Source: Lentisphaera araneosa HTCC2155 (lineage in GTDB: Bacteria; Verrucomicrobiota; Lentisphaeria; Lentisphaerales; Lentisphaeraceae). Taken from it: a stretch of DNA of 64,000 nucleotides. Where the stretch lies: the NCBI RefSeq assembly GCF_000170755.1, contig NZ_ABCK01000004.1:278513-342512 (forward strand). Reading direction: 5' to 3'. The position numbers and the translations under genes are program-made. Within the stretch, counting starts at the first letter, position 1, and the number at the start of each line of letters is the position of its first letter. Below, in pieces: positions 17,667 through 26,704 of this stretch. Below the pieces are notes generated by a model. The model searched no databases and was not told the DNA's origin. It saw only the letters and a list, made by a program, of their open reading frames with translations.

Positions 17667-19250
17667 ATGCTTACTCTAAAGAATATAATACTGCCAGTAT
17701 TAACATTAATGCTAACAGGCACCAGCTTACAGGCACAGCAAAAACCAAATGTCGTGGTGATCATTGTCGACGATCTTGGATATGCGGACATGTCCTTTCT
17801 ACCTCAAGCTCCGACAGATATTAAACACTACAAAACTCCGGGATTTGATCGGCTTTTTGCGACCGGGACCTACTTCGAAAATGCCTATGCCACCTCACCG
17901 ATCTGCAGCCCATCGCGTGCAGGAATCCTGACTGGCTCATATCAACAGCGCTGGGGCAATTACTGGTATGGTGATGGTAAGTTCCCTAATAATAAAGTAA
18001 CCATACCAGAGATGTTAAGCAGTAATGGCTATGCTACGGCAAAATATGGGAAGACCCACCTTTCCGGCTGGGAGAAAAAGGTTCCTACAATGCATGGTTT
18101 TGATGAATACCTCGGTTTCATGCATCACACTTGGGATTATATCCGTCTCAGTCAGAAAGATGTAGATGCTTATAAAAAGAAAAAAGAGTTTAAAGATTTT
18201 GGTTGTCAGGTCATTGGTCCATTGGTGAAAGCTGAAGGACAGGGCAACGAAGAGCTTAAACCAGTTTCCTACGAAAATAGCTTTACCACAGATATCTTTA
18301 CGGATGAAGCTATTAATTTTATTAAGCGCGATAAAGGGGGTAAGCCCTTTTATCTGCACCTTTCCTACAATGCCGTACACATGCCGACCTATGTCGTCGA
18401 AGAAACATGGGCTAAAAAGGTTGGAGCCCGTTATGTGCCATGGGATCGCAATGCAGCAAAATGGGAATACCCGTACTGGGATCCTGCACAGGAACCTCAT
18501 AAAACATTCCATAAAAAATGGGGCCACATGGGGGAGTACGATAGCGAAGGACGTCGCTGCTATTTAGCTAATTTGTTTGCTCTTGACTACGGAATTTCTC
18601 GTCTTCTCGATGCTCTTGAAAAAAGTGGCCAGCGTGAAAATACCATGATTATTTTCACTTCTGATAACGGAGGAACAGTTAATACATATTCAAATAATGC
18701 TCCCTTGCGCGGATCGAAGTACATGCTTGGTGAAGGTGGAATTCGTGTTCCAGTGATCATCTCTATGCCGGGTACTCTGCCGCAGAATATAGTAAATAAG
18801 TCCGCTCTAGTTTCTGGAATGGATATAATGCCAACAATAGCAGAATTAACTGGAATAGCAGCACCGGAAGATATTGACGGCATAAGTATGCTCCCTGTAT
18901 TAAAACAGGAAAAGAAACAGCATCATGAATGGGTAGCCTGGGCAAAGAACGAAAATAGTTGGGTACTACGTAGAGGGAAATGGAAGTTGAGCAAAAATGC
19001 AGGTTGGGGACACAAAGGATTTACAATCGGTGAGAATAGCGAAGTGCTTCCAGGTAAAAAAATGACCTACCCTAGCGGTATAAATCTCTTCAATCTCGAA
19101 ACAGATATTGGTGAGACAACTAATGTGGCTGATCAAAACCCGGAAGTCGTTCAGGAAATGTTGGCCTTACATAAAGAATGGGCCTCCAGAATGATACCGA
19201 GGTATATGAAAAAGAGGAAAAATAGCAAGAAGAATGGCAAGAAGAATTAA
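17667..19250 (+). CDS. Secreted sulfatase (S1 family)
   Basis: A 527-residue sulfatase. Signal peptide ends near LQA at residue 23; IVDDLG, CSPSR (Cys 80), GKTHLSG (Thr in place of Trp), SYNAVHMP, TSDNGG and LFNLETDIGETTNVA follow. A good AAAGGAAAA site precedes the ATG 23 bp after the previous gene. The C-terminal tail is rich in Lys/Asn (KKRKNSKKNGKKN), as in several neighbours, which may help hold the protein to acidic polysaccharide. Substrate unknown. Confidence 0.92.
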   Translation: MLTLKNIILPVLTLMLTGTSLQAQQKPNVVVIIVDDLGYADMSFLPQAPTDIKHYKTPGFDRLFATGTYFENAYATSPICSPSRAGILTGSYQQRWGNYWYGDGKFPNNKVTIPEMLSSNGYATAKYGKTHLSGWEKKVPTMHGFDEYLGFMHHTWDYIRLSQKDVDAYKKKKEFKDFGCQVIGPLVKAEGQGNEELKPVSYENSFTTDIFTDEAINFIKRDKGGKPFYLHLSYNAVHMPTYVVEETWAKKVGARYVPWDRNAAKWEYPYWDPAQEPHKTFHKKWGHMGEYDSEGRRCYLANLFALDYGISRLLDALEKSGQRENTMIIFTSDNGGTVNTYSNNAPLRGSKYMLGEGGIRVPVIISMPGTLPQNIVNKSALVSGMDIMPTIAELTGIAAPEDIDGISMLPVLKQEKKQHHEWVAWAKNENSWVLRRGKWKLSKNAGWGHKGFTIGENSEVLPGKKMTYPSGINLFNLETDIGETTNVADQNPEVVQEMLALHKEWASRMIPRYMKKRKNSKKNGKKN

Positions 19251-19268
19251 TTCTAAAAGAAGAGAACT

Positions 19269-21809
19269 ATGAAAAAAATAATCCTAACAGCACTACTAAG
19301 TACTTTGATCACCCCAGCATGGTCAGAAACCAAATTAATAAAAACAATATTTTCTGACAGTAAAATCACGCCATCTCCAGCCGTTCTTTGTGCAGCTGCC
19401 ACAGGTGAAGTTTATGTTGGTGTGGATATGCAGGGCTCTCTTGGCAAAGAAGGTGGTTTGGGTAAGATTATTCGTTTAATTGACAGTGATCATGACGGTG
19501 TCGCAGATAAACATACCCTTTATGCAAAAGTTGATAATCCCCGCGGACTTGTGGCTGTAGGTAATAAACTATTCGTTTTGCATTCTGTTTTCGGGAAAGA
19601 GGGATTCATCGACAACCAATACATTTCCGTTTTTACTGATGCCAATGATGATGGAGTTGCGGATGGCCCTCCCAAAACTTTAGTTAAGGATATCGGCAAT
19701 CACGCGCCCCTCAAAGGACGTGGGACCGACCATAGTACCAACGGTCTTCGCCTTGGCATTGATGGCTGGCTTTATATTTCAGTTGGTGACTTTGGCTTTC
19801 AGAATGCCATTGGCGCTGATGGAAAGTCTCTCAACTATCAGGGGGGCGGTGTTGTCCGCGTTCGTCCAGATGGCAGTGGACTGGAAAACTTTGTTCACGG
19901 TACGAGAAATGTATACGATGTTGCCATTGATCCTTTTATGAATGTCTTTACTCGTGAAAATAATAATGACGGCGTCGGTTGGTGGATTCGCTTCAGTCAT
20001 TACATACAAAGTGGTGAATATGGTTACCCTTCTCTCTATATGAACTTTCCGGAGGACATCATTCCCGCTTTGAATGAATACGGTGGAGGTTCAGGAACTG
20101 GAGCATTATTTTTGAGTGAACCGGGCTGGCCCGACAAATATAATAACAAAGCTCTTCTTTGTGATTGGGGTAGATCCCAGATCTTTATTCACGATGTAAA
20201 AGCTCAAGGTCCTTCATTTATTGCAAAGGAACCCGAGACTTTTGTCAAATCCAGACAAGTAACCGATATTGATGTCGATGCTTCTGGACGAGTTTATATC
20301 TCAGCCTGGGCAGGTGCCAGCTTCAAAGGTCATAATGCAAAAGGCTATGTAGAAAGTTACATTCCAGAAGGTCTAGAATATAAGCCATTCCCTAAACTAA
20401 GTGAAGTCAGCGAGCAGGAACTTCTTAAGTACTTAGCATCTGAGAGTCAAACTGCCCGTGTGGATGCACAGCAGGAGATTCTAGCTCGCAAGGCAAGTCA
20501 GCTATTGCCTGCAATTGCTACTCAAGCAAAAGATGCCAAGCTTTCTCTTGCAGCTCGTGTCGCAGCTGTTTATACCATAGCTCAATTAGGAGGACAAGAG
20601 GCACTTCCTACACTGGAGAAACTCTATCCCGTAGTTGAACTTCGCGAGCATCTTGTTCGCTGTATGGGCGATCAGTTGGCAATGGCTAAAAAAGCTGATG
20701 CCACTTTATTAATTAAAGCACTTTCAGACTCTAACGATCGTGTAAAAGTTGCTGCTGCTGTAGCATTGGGCCGCACTGGAAATAAATCGGTAGCCCCTGC
20801 CCTTTTAGCATTGGCGAATCCTCCAGCAATAAATCCCGAGCTGCTTAAAAACATGGGTGATCAGTCGCAAAAACAAAAGTATCATTCAACTCCAATGCAT
20901 GACAGACTTTTGGGACATGTTGCTCGTCAATCCTTACTTTTGTTGGATGCCCAGGATGAGACAATCTCTGCCTTGAATTCAAAAGACGAAAATCTGCAGG
21001 CTGCCGCTCTTTTTACCATGAAGTACTTTCACAGTAATAAAGTTGTGGATGCTTTAATAGCGCGAGTTAAATCTACAACAAAGCCAGAATTTAAAAATAA
21101 TATTGTCAAGACCCTCATTCGTCTTCATCAAAAAGAAAAACAGTTTGATACTAGCTATGTATGGTGGAAAACACGCCCCAATCCACATGGCCCCTACTAC
21201 TACCATGAAAATTGGGATGCTACAGATAAAATAAACGTCTTCCTAAAGTCCTACATGGAACCCCTGAATCAGGCAGAAAAAGATGTGATTACTGAGGAAA
21301 TGAAACGCTGTCAGGCAATCTCTAAATCACCTAAGAAAAAGAAGAAAGTACAAACTGTTGGTAAAACTTCTTTGGAAGATCTCATGGCCTCATTAGATAA
21401 ACACAAAGGTAATGTAGGCAGGGGTAAAAAAGTCATCAATAAAATTGGCTGTATTGGCTGTCATAATATTGAAGCTGGTCAAGTCGTAAAAGGTCCAGAC
21501 CTGACTAAACTGACTAAGGTTTCAAAGCAAGATATTGCTATGTCTATTGTTAGACCTGCAGAGTCTATCTCAAAGAGCTGGGTAAATATTACTCTGAAGA
21601 ACGGTACCGAACATACCGGAACTTTATTAAAGAGGACTAAAAGTGAAGTGACCATTTCTAATATTGCCGGAATAAAGACAAATATTAAAACAGCAGATAT
21701 AAAATCAACGGAGCCTGGTCCAAGCATGATGTTAATGCACTTGGCTGATAGCCTGACTCTACGGGAATTTGCCGACTTGATCGAATACATCAAAAAACTC
21801 AATAAGTAA
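19269..21809 (+). CDS. PVC-type heme protein: beta-propeller, HEAT repeats, cytochrome c domain
   Basis: An 846-residue exported protein with three parts. Residues about 25-370 form a soluble dehydrogenase-like beta-propeller (AATGEVYVGVDMQGSLGKEGG ... GTRNVYDVAIDPFMNVFTREN), residues about 390-620 contain HEAT-like helical repeats, and a C-terminal cytochrome-type domain carries CIGCH near residue 725 (KKVINKIGCIGCHN ... GPDLTKL ... SIVRPAESISKSW). This matches the membrane-bound dehydrogenase/heme-binding proteins that are abundant in Planctomycetes and Verrucomicrobia. It is placed after three sulfatases in one transcription unit. Its electron donor is unknown; oxidation of a sugar released by the sulfatases is a reasonable guess. 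Confidence 0.88.
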   Translation: MKKIILTALLSTLITPAWSETKLIKTIFSDSKITPSPAVLCAAATGEVYVGVDMQGSLGKEGGLGKIIRLIDSDHDGVADKHTLYAKVDNPRGLVAVGNKLFVLHSVFGKEGFIDNQYISVFTDANDDGVADGPPKTLVKDIGNHAPLKGRGTDHSTNGLRLGIDGWLYISVGDFGFQNAIGADGKSLNYQGGGVVRVRPDGSGLENFVHGTRNVYDVAIDPFMNVFTRENNNDGVGWWIRFSHYIQSGEYGYPSLYMNFPEDIIPALNEYGGGSGTGALFLSEPGWPDKYNNKALLCDWGRSQIFIHDVKAQGPSFIAKEPETFVKSRQVTDIDVDASGRVYISAWAGASFKGHNAKGYVESYIPEGLEYKPFPKLSEVSEQELLKYLASESQTARVDAQQEILARKASQLLPAIATQAKDAKLSLAARVAAVYTIAQLGGQEALPTLEKLYPVVELREHLVRCMGDQLAMAKKADATLLIKALSDSNDRVKVAAAVALGRTGNKSVAPALLALANPPAINPELLKNMGDQSQKQKYHSTPMHDRLLGHVARQSLLLLDAQDETISALNSKDENLQAAALFTMKYFHSNKVVDALIARVKSTTKPEFKNNIVKTLIRLHQKEKQFDTSYVWWKTRPNPHGPYYYHENWDATDKINVFLKSYMEPLNQAEKDVITEEMKRCQAISKSPKKKKKVQTVGKTSLEDLMASLDKHKGNVGRGKKVINKIGCIGCHNIEAGQVVKGPDLTKLTKVSKQDIAMSIVRPAESISKSWVNITLKNGTEHTGTLLKRTKSEVTISNIAGIKTNIKTADIKSTEPGPSMMLMHLADSLTLREFADLIEYIKKLNK

Positions 21810-21859
21810 TTGTGAACACGCAATATAAGTAAAAACTCTAACAATAATAAGGAAAAACT

Positions 21860-22666
21860 GTGAAAAAACATTTATTCATTTTATTCTCATTACTCATGCT
21901 GAACACGGTGATTGCCGAGCAAGTAAAACCGATAAAAGTCTTAATGATCACTGGCGGTGGCTGGCATGATTACAAAACCCAAGCGCCTTTACTAAAAAAG
22001 ACTATTGAATCACAAATAAATGCTACCATAGATATTAAGTGGACCAGTACAAAAGAGCACCCTGTCAAACCAAAAACTGAGGTCCTACCTCAGATTATGG
22101 CGACGGATTTCGCCAAGGGCTACGATGTGGTATTTCACAATCATTGCCATGTGGGATTTAAAGATGACATCAAAATTAACGAAGTCATTGATAATCATAT
22201 CAAAAATAAAGTTGGCGTGGTTTTAACCCATGGAAGTTTTCATAGCTTTAGAGACACCAATGCCTGGGATCGTCTCTGTGGTGTCCATTGCAAAACACAC
22301 GGGCGCAAAGCTCCTATTGACGTTGAATTCATCAATAAAACACACCCCGTATCAAAAGCGATAAATCTTGATCGTTTTAAAACAAGTGAGGGCGAATTAT
22401 ATCGTACGAAATTAAATGAAGGTACAGTGGCCATAGCCAAGGGAACAACTTTAGCTGGTAATAAAAGCGATCATACCCAAATTTGTGTCTTTGCACACGA
22501 GCTTGATGGAATTCGCGTTTTTGGAACCACTCTTGGGCATCACAATAGCACTATGGAAATGCCTGAGTATAAAAAAATGATCATCAATGCAATCCTTTGG
22601 ACATCTGGAAAGATTGATAAAGATGGCAAGATCCAAGACGGTTACCTTAAACCTAGAGAAAAATAA
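21860..22666 (+). CDS. Secreted ThuA-like protein (class-I glutamine amidotransferase-like fold)
   Basis: A 268-residue ThuA-domain protein: IKVLMITGGGWHDYKTQAPLLKKTIE at the start, YDVVFHNHCHVGF, VGVVLTHGSFHSFRDTNAWDRLCG, and VFGTTLGHHNSTM near the end. ThuA-like proteins occur in sugar-utilisation loci across PVC bacteria; some relatives belong to keto-glycoside processing systems, but the reaction here is not established. A GTG start at 21860 after AATAAGGAAAA is preferred because it gives the signal peptide (KKHLFILFSLLMLNTVIA). It ends the sulfatase run and is immediately followed by repeat cluster c. Confidence 0.85.
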   Translation: MKKHLFILFSLLMLNTVIAEQVKPIKVLMITGGGWHDYKTQAPLLKKTIESQINATIDIKWTSTKEHPVKPKTEVLPQIMATDFAKGYDVVFHNHCHVGFKDDIKINEVIDNHIKNKVGVVLTHGSFHSFRDTNAWDRLCGVHCKTHGRKAPIDVEFINKTHPVSKAINLDRFKTSEGELYRTKLNEGTVAIAKGTTLAGNKSDHTQICVFAHELDGIRVFGTTLGHHNSTMEMPEYKKMIINAILWTSGKIDKDGKIQDGYLKPREK

Positions 22667-22667
22667 T

Positions 22668-23253
22668 AGCCGTCTTCGACGACCGGAGAGGTTTGTATAT
22701 GTTTCTCCGGGCTAAACCCCTGAGCTAATGACATTTGCCACCTTCGGCGACTTCGATAAGGAAACTGACTCAATCAGTCCCTCGAAGAGGGATAAACATG
22801 GGGAATATCCTCTGATCATGATATCCCTCGAAGAGGGATAGACGTCATTAGCTTGGGGTGAACGTAGTGAACCCCGAGATCATAAAGCATCAAAAACAAT
22901 TCGTCCTCGGAGAGGGCGTACACATTGGCCGTCTTCGACGACCGAAGATTTTATTACTCCACCCTCCGGGTTAAACCCCGGAGCTAATCACATTTGCCGC
23001 CTCCGGCGACATTAAATAAAACGTTGAATCAAAAAATCCCTCGGAGAGGGATAGACGTCATTAACTTGGGGTGAACAACGTGAACCCCGAGATCACAAGG
23101 CATCAAAAATCATTCGTCCTCAGTGAGGGCGTACATATTCTCACAGATAATATTGGCCGTCTTCGACGACCGATTGCTTTCTGTATCCATTTCTCCGGGT
23201 TGCGGGCCCTGCCCTCACCCGGAGCTAATGACATTTGCCGCCTTCGGCGACAT
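22668..23253 (+). repeat. Multi-hairpin repeat cluster c (about 2.5 units)
   Basis: The largest cluster. Order is C-D-E, A0 (22779), A0 (22825), A, B, C, D, E, A0 (23038), A, B, C, D (long form), E. The two A0 hairpins at 22779 and 22825 are 46 bp apart, the same spacing as in clusters a, d and h. The last D hairpin is the long form with an extra inner stem. No gene lies in 22667-23333. Confidence 0.93.
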
Positions 23254-23333
23254 TCCTTACAAAAGCGATTAACTAAAAAAGCTAAGCGAGTGGTCCATAA
23301 ACACCCTCTTAAAGAGGCAATTATGCTTTATCT

Positions 23334-23750
23334 TTAATTTTTACTCCAAACAAATTGGTTCATATTACCAAATTTACCGGAGTCGATAAAATAATTACCC
23401 TTATCTTTGGGAATAAAAGTTAAGCTTTGTTTTCCTTTTTTGCCTTTATTTGAAAATGATATTTCAATGATAACATTCTTTTTATCTTGAACTACTTTTG
23501 TTATAGTGGATTCATTTATAACTTTACCTTTCTTAGACATCTTTATTGAATTATCATCTACTACATATTTAATGTCTGACATAACATTCAAACGCATCAT
23601 CGCTAAGGTTTTTTCATTTTCATCCAACGACTCTAACTCTTTAATTGAAGCCTCTTTATTTAGAGACCAATTACCTTCTAGGGACTTGGGAACTTCTGCA
23701 TAAACAAAAGTTGTCAGTATAAACATTGCACTTAGTAATATTTTTTTCAT
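23334..23750 (-). CDS. Small secreted lipocalin-like hypothetical protein
   Basis: A 138-residue exported protein not assigned to a known family with certainty. After the signal peptide (MKKILLSAMFILTTFVYA) the mature part begins PKSLEGNWSLNKEAS and continues with alternating beta-strand-like segments (DIKYVVDDNSIKMSKKGK, NVIIEISFSNKGKKGKQSLTF), a pattern seen in lipocalin-like domains. The second ATG (23750) is preferred because AAAGGA lies at proper distance from it, while the first ATG (23756) directly abuts the site. It is a lone gene enclosed between repeat clusters c and d, so it may be cargo of a repeat-flanked segment. Confidence 0.65.
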   Translation of the reverse strand: MKKILLSAMFILTTFVYAEVPKSLEGNWSLNKEASIKELESLDENEKTLAMMRLNVMSDIKYVVDDNSIKMSKKGKVINESTITKVVQDKKNVIIEISFSNKGKKGKQSLTFIPKDKGNYFIDSGKFGNMNQFVWSKN

Positions 23751-23792
23751 TTTCATTCCTTTTTTTGTTTTCTATTTTAGCATATATCACTT

Positions 23793-24190
23793 CCCTCGAA
23801 AAGGGGTTAATGTGATTAGCTTGGGGTGTAAACCCCGAGATCATAAGGCAGTAAAAATAATTCGTCCTCGGAGAGGGTGTACATATTATCACAGACACAT
23901 TGGCCGTCTTCGACGACCGCATAGGTTATATATGTTTCTCCGGGTTACGGGCAGAGCCCTCACCCGGAGCTAATGACATTTGCCGCCTCCAGCGACATTA
24001 AATAGAAAGTTGAATCAAAAAAACCCTCGGAGAGGGATAAACATGGGAAACATCCTCTGATCATGATATCCCTCGAAGAGGGATAGACGTCATTAGCTTG
24101 GGGTGAACGTAGTAAACCCCGAGATCATAAGGAAGTAAAAATAATTCGTCCTCGGAGAGGGCGTACATAATAACCAACTTCGACGACTGA
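23793..24190 (+). repeat. Multi-hairpin repeat cluster d
   Basis: Order A0 (23793, one mismatch in the stem), A (short loop GTGTAAA), B, C, D (long form), E, A0 (24024), A0 (24070), A, B and a decayed C (CAACTTCGACGACTGA). Period A0-A0 is 231 bp. It lies between the small secreted protein and the pseudopilin gene. Confidence 0.92.
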
Positions 24191-24201
24191 AAGCTTGATC
24201 A

Positions 24202-24876
24202 TCACTCAAAGGTGCTACCGTCACCCACCAGGGGCGACATCATGGCACCTTCACCTACACTAATTAATCTGGCACTTCCATCAATAAAAGAGCCTAAAGA
24301 CTTACTCTTTGGGTAGACATAAGTAAGCCCCGTCCAGCTACCGGAATTTGTGATATCTGTAGAATCTAGCCTAGGATATGCCCGCCAATTAGTTAAGGGT
24401 TGGGCAGCTCCCATAAAGACTTCCAGCTTACCTTCACCAGCAATATCCGACATTTTTCTATGACTATCATTAAAATATCTATTCAGGCTATAAGATGAAA
24501 AACCACGCCAATTACCGCTAAGATTGTACTGCCCCTCTGTAGTAATGATTGGACAAGCATGCAAATCATGGTATGAACTACCCGCTCCCATTATATAACT
24601 CGAACCAGGTTTTATGGCTTCGTAGACCTTTCTTCCCCACCAAACACTAGTTTCATTCTCATGGGGATTCACAGAACACCTAAAAAATTTACCATCATTA
24701 TCTAAAACATACATATTGGCCCCAAGGTATAGTTGCTTTAAGTTATTTATTGACAAGACAACTTTTGAGGTTCTTCTCGCTTTACCTAAGACTGGAAGAA
24801 GTATTGAAGCCAAGATAGCAATGATGCTGATGACCACTAAAATCTCTATCAAAGATACGTACCGATTCTTTTTCAT
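24202..24876 (-). CDS. Type II secretion-like pseudopilin
   Basis: A 224-residue protein with a prepilin leader: MKKNRYVSLIEILVVISIIAILASILLPVLGKARRTSK, where Ser-Leu-Ile-Glu replaces the usual Thr-Leu-Ile-Glu and the conserved Glu at mature position 5 is kept. The remaining part (NNLKQLYLGANMYVLDNDGKFF ... SYSLNRYFND ... SLGSFIDGSARLI) matches the many pseudopilin-like proteins of Lentisphaerota, whose role is unknown. The shared promoter-like element is present about 50 bp upstream. The gene lies inside the repeat zone, its stop only 12 bp from cluster d. A paralogue is at 60881. Confidence 0.85.
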   Translation of the reverse strand: MKKNRYVSLIEILVVISIIAILASILLPVLGKARRTSKVVLSINNLKQLYLGANMYVLDNDGKFFRCSVNPHENETSVWWGRKVYEAIKPGSSYIMGAGSSYHDLHACPIITTEGQYNLSGNWRGFSSYSLNRYFNDSHRKMSDIAGEGKLEVFMGAAQPLTNWRAYPRLDSTDITNSGSWTGLTYVYPKSKSLGSFIDGSARLISVGEGAMMSPLVGDGSTFE

Positions 24877-24924
24877 TATTTGTATGACTCCAATTAAAGT
24901 TCAAAAAGCTGTTCTTTAGAGTTA

Positions 24925-24952
24925 AATACTGAAGCGATTAATAAAGCTTAAT
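24925..24952 (-). promoter_or_regulatory. Shared bipartite promoter-like element before the pseudopilin gene
   Basis: On the minus strand ATTAA (24948-24952), 16 bases, CAGTATT (24925-24931), about 50 bp before the ATG. The interior begins GC and ends GCTT, giving an AAGC ... GCTT symmetry. Confidence 0.6.
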
Positions 24953-25041
24953 AAGTTTTTTCAAAAAAATCACATTATTTTAAAAATTAAGATATATACA
25001 CGAATTAGTCATCTAATGCCACGACCCTATTTTTAATGGAA

Positions 25042-25263
25042 CATTGGCCGTCTTCGACGACCGGATTTGTTTGTAACCATGTCCTCCGGGCTACGGGCAA
25101 TGCCCTCACCCGGAGCTTATCACATTTGCCACCTCCAGCGACATTAAATAGAAAGTTGAATCAAAACTTCCCTCGAAGAGGGATAGACGTCATTAGCTTG
25201 GGGTGAACGTAGTGAACCCCGAGATCATGAGGTCTTAACTGATTCGTCCTCGGAGAGGGCGTA
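25042..25263 (+). repeat. Multi-hairpin repeat cluster e, left flank of the RAYT gene
   Basis: C, D (long form), E, A0 (near 25170), A and B; hairpin B ends GGGCGTAC at 25263 and the transposase stop codon begins at the next base. In other clusters B is followed within 6-30 bp by C, so the transposase gene occupies exactly the B-C junction. Confidence 0.92.
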
Positions 25264-25707
25264 CTACTTCAAAAATTCTTTTTTATAATCCACTCCAGCA
25301 CTATCAAATAAAGTGATCAACTCTTCTTTCCATGTCATCTTTTTATGATGATCTTCCTGATTTTTTATATACTCAATTGTTACTGGAAGTTCATTAAACG
25401 ATTTACTTATAGCTGCATATTCACTTTGCCAGCCTGGAAATTTTGATATGATATTTTCTGACTTTATCCAAGTTGTTGTAGATGTTTTTAAGTCTCGAAT
25501 AAAATCCGCAAGACATAGACTAGTATGAAGATTAATAAGCATATGGATATGATCCTCTATTCCACCTATTCGATATAAATAACATCCCTTATTCTTACAT
25601 ATCCCCCATATATACTTATAAATATCTTCTCGTATATCTTGCTTTAATAAGGGTAGTCTTTCTTTAACCGAAAAAACTATATGATAATAAGATTGTACGT
25701 AAGACAT
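25264..25707 (-). CDS. rayT: REP-associated tyrosine transposase (RAYT, Y1/TnpA-REP type)
   Basis: A 147-residue single-domain Y1 transposase related to IS200/IS605 TnpA. The HUH motif is His-Ile-His at residues 53-55 (GGIEDHIHMLINLH) and the catalytic tyrosine is Tyr 113 in IEYIKNQEDHHKK, the arrangement typical of RAYTs. These enzymes nick and join single-stranded DNA at hairpin-forming REP sequences. The gene is embedded in the multi-hairpin repeats (cluster e on one side, f on the other), has a strong GGAGGT ribosome site, and is on the strand opposite to the repeats' standard reading. It is the obvious candidate for having spread the repeats. Confidence 0.9.
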   Translation of the reverse strand: MSYVQSYYHIVFSVKERLPLLKQDIREDIYKYIWGICKNKGCYLYRIGGIEDHIHMLINLHTSLCLADFIRDLKTSTTTWIKSENIISKFPGWQSEYAAISKSFNELPVTIEYIKNQEDHHKKMTWKEELITLFDSAGVDYKKEFLK

Positions 25708-25770
25708 GATACCTCCAATAATCCTTTTGGAATCAAGGTATTATTTTGATATGTCTAATGCAATTATTTA

Positions 25771-26193
25771 TTGGCCGTCTTCGACGACCGGGAAGGTATT
25801 TTTATATATTCCTCCGGGCTAAACCCCAGAGCTAATGATATTTACCGCCTCCGGCGACATATAGAGTTTTCTTATTCATTTTATCCCTCGAAGAGGGATA
25901 GACGTCATTAGCTTGGGGTGAACGTAGTGAACCCCGAGATCATAAGGTATCAAAAATCATTCGTCCTCGATGAGGGCGTACATATTATCACAGACATATT
26001 CGCCGTCTTCGACGACCGGAAATTTTATTACTCCACCCTCCGGGCTAAACCCCAGAGCTAATGACATTTGCCGTCTTCGACGACATGTATAAACTTTTGA
26101 TTCAAAACTTCCCTCGAAGAAAGGTCTGATTTAATTATGCTCAATTCATAGCCTCCCTCAAAGGGGGATAAATATTATTAACTTGGGGTAAAC
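25771..26193 (+). repeat. Multi-hairpin repeat cluster f, right flank of the RAYT gene
   Basis: Starts with C directly upstream of the transposase gene, then D, E, A0 (25885), A, B, C, D, an E hairpin replaced by a second C-like stem (GCCGTC-TTC-GACGAC), and a decayed A0 (26111) and A running into the stop of the discoidin gene. The 226-bp period is kept although the right end is degenerate. Confidence 0.9.
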
Positions 26194-26697
26194 CTATATT
26201 GTAAGTATCCTTTTTTTACTTTTAGAAGGAGTATCACTGTATAACACCACCTCTTTCACCCGGGCAATGTCACCCAGTGTCTTAGTAATCATTACACGGA
26301 GTTCTTTAACAGTCACTGGAGCTTCAAAAACAACTTCACGCTGGATACTTTTATTCTTGCTTACTGCTGAACCGGGGACCTTCACCCACTCTCCACTCTG
26401 ATTTTTAATTTCTACATGAAAACTATCTATGGCATCCGTCTTTCCGCGACCTGAATACAGTTGAAAACTGCTGACAGAGCTCTTCTGCTTAAATTCTAAA
26501 GCAAGCCAGATTTTGCCATATTCATCTTTGACACCAACCCAACGGGATTTATCTGAGATCACACCATCAATGGCGTTTGATGCTTGGTACTCTTTGTAAA
26601 CTGCAGATGCCCTGGCTCCCACAACTTCAATTTTCTCTTTCGCCAGACCTGTCATCGCAAGTCCAAGGCTCAAAATCATAAATATTTCTTTTCTCAT
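26194..26697 (-). CDS. Secreted F5/8-type C (discoidin-like) domain protein
   Basis: A 167-residue protein consisting of a signal peptide (MRKEIFMILSLGLAMTGLA) and one discoidin/CBM32-like domain: ASAVYKEYQASNAIDGVISDKSRWVG, IWLALEFKQKSSVSSFQLYSG, VTVKELRVMITKTLGDIARVKEVVLY. These domains bind sugars or glycan surfaces; with no catalytic domain attached, this may be a free binding module or a truncated enzyme. No Shine-Dalgarno site is visible. Immediately upstream lies a tandem partial copy (26705-26924) with the same junction sequence CGTACGATGAGAAAAG. The same module starts the large hydrolase at 30085-32412. Confidence 0.75.
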   Translation of the reverse strand: MRKEIFMILSLGLAMTGLAKEKIEVVGARASAVYKEYQASNAIDGVISDKSRWVGVKDEYGKIWLALEFKQKSSVSSFQLYSGRGKTDAIDSFHVEIKNQSGEWVKVPGSAVSKNKSIQREVVFEAPVTVKELRVMITKTLGDIARVKEVVLYSDTPSKSKKRILTI

Positions 26698-26704
26698 CGT
26701 ACGT

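Noticed and set aside
22668..24190. CRISPR array
   Set aside because: Repeats are long, composed of several different hairpins, separated by other repeat parts rather than unique spacers of constant length, and no cas gene is present.
7552..26193. Integron gene-cassette array with attC sites
   Set aside because: Same orientation and small genes recall one, but the RYYYAAC/GTTRRRY core pairs and an integrase were not found, and a RAYT transposase is a better partner.
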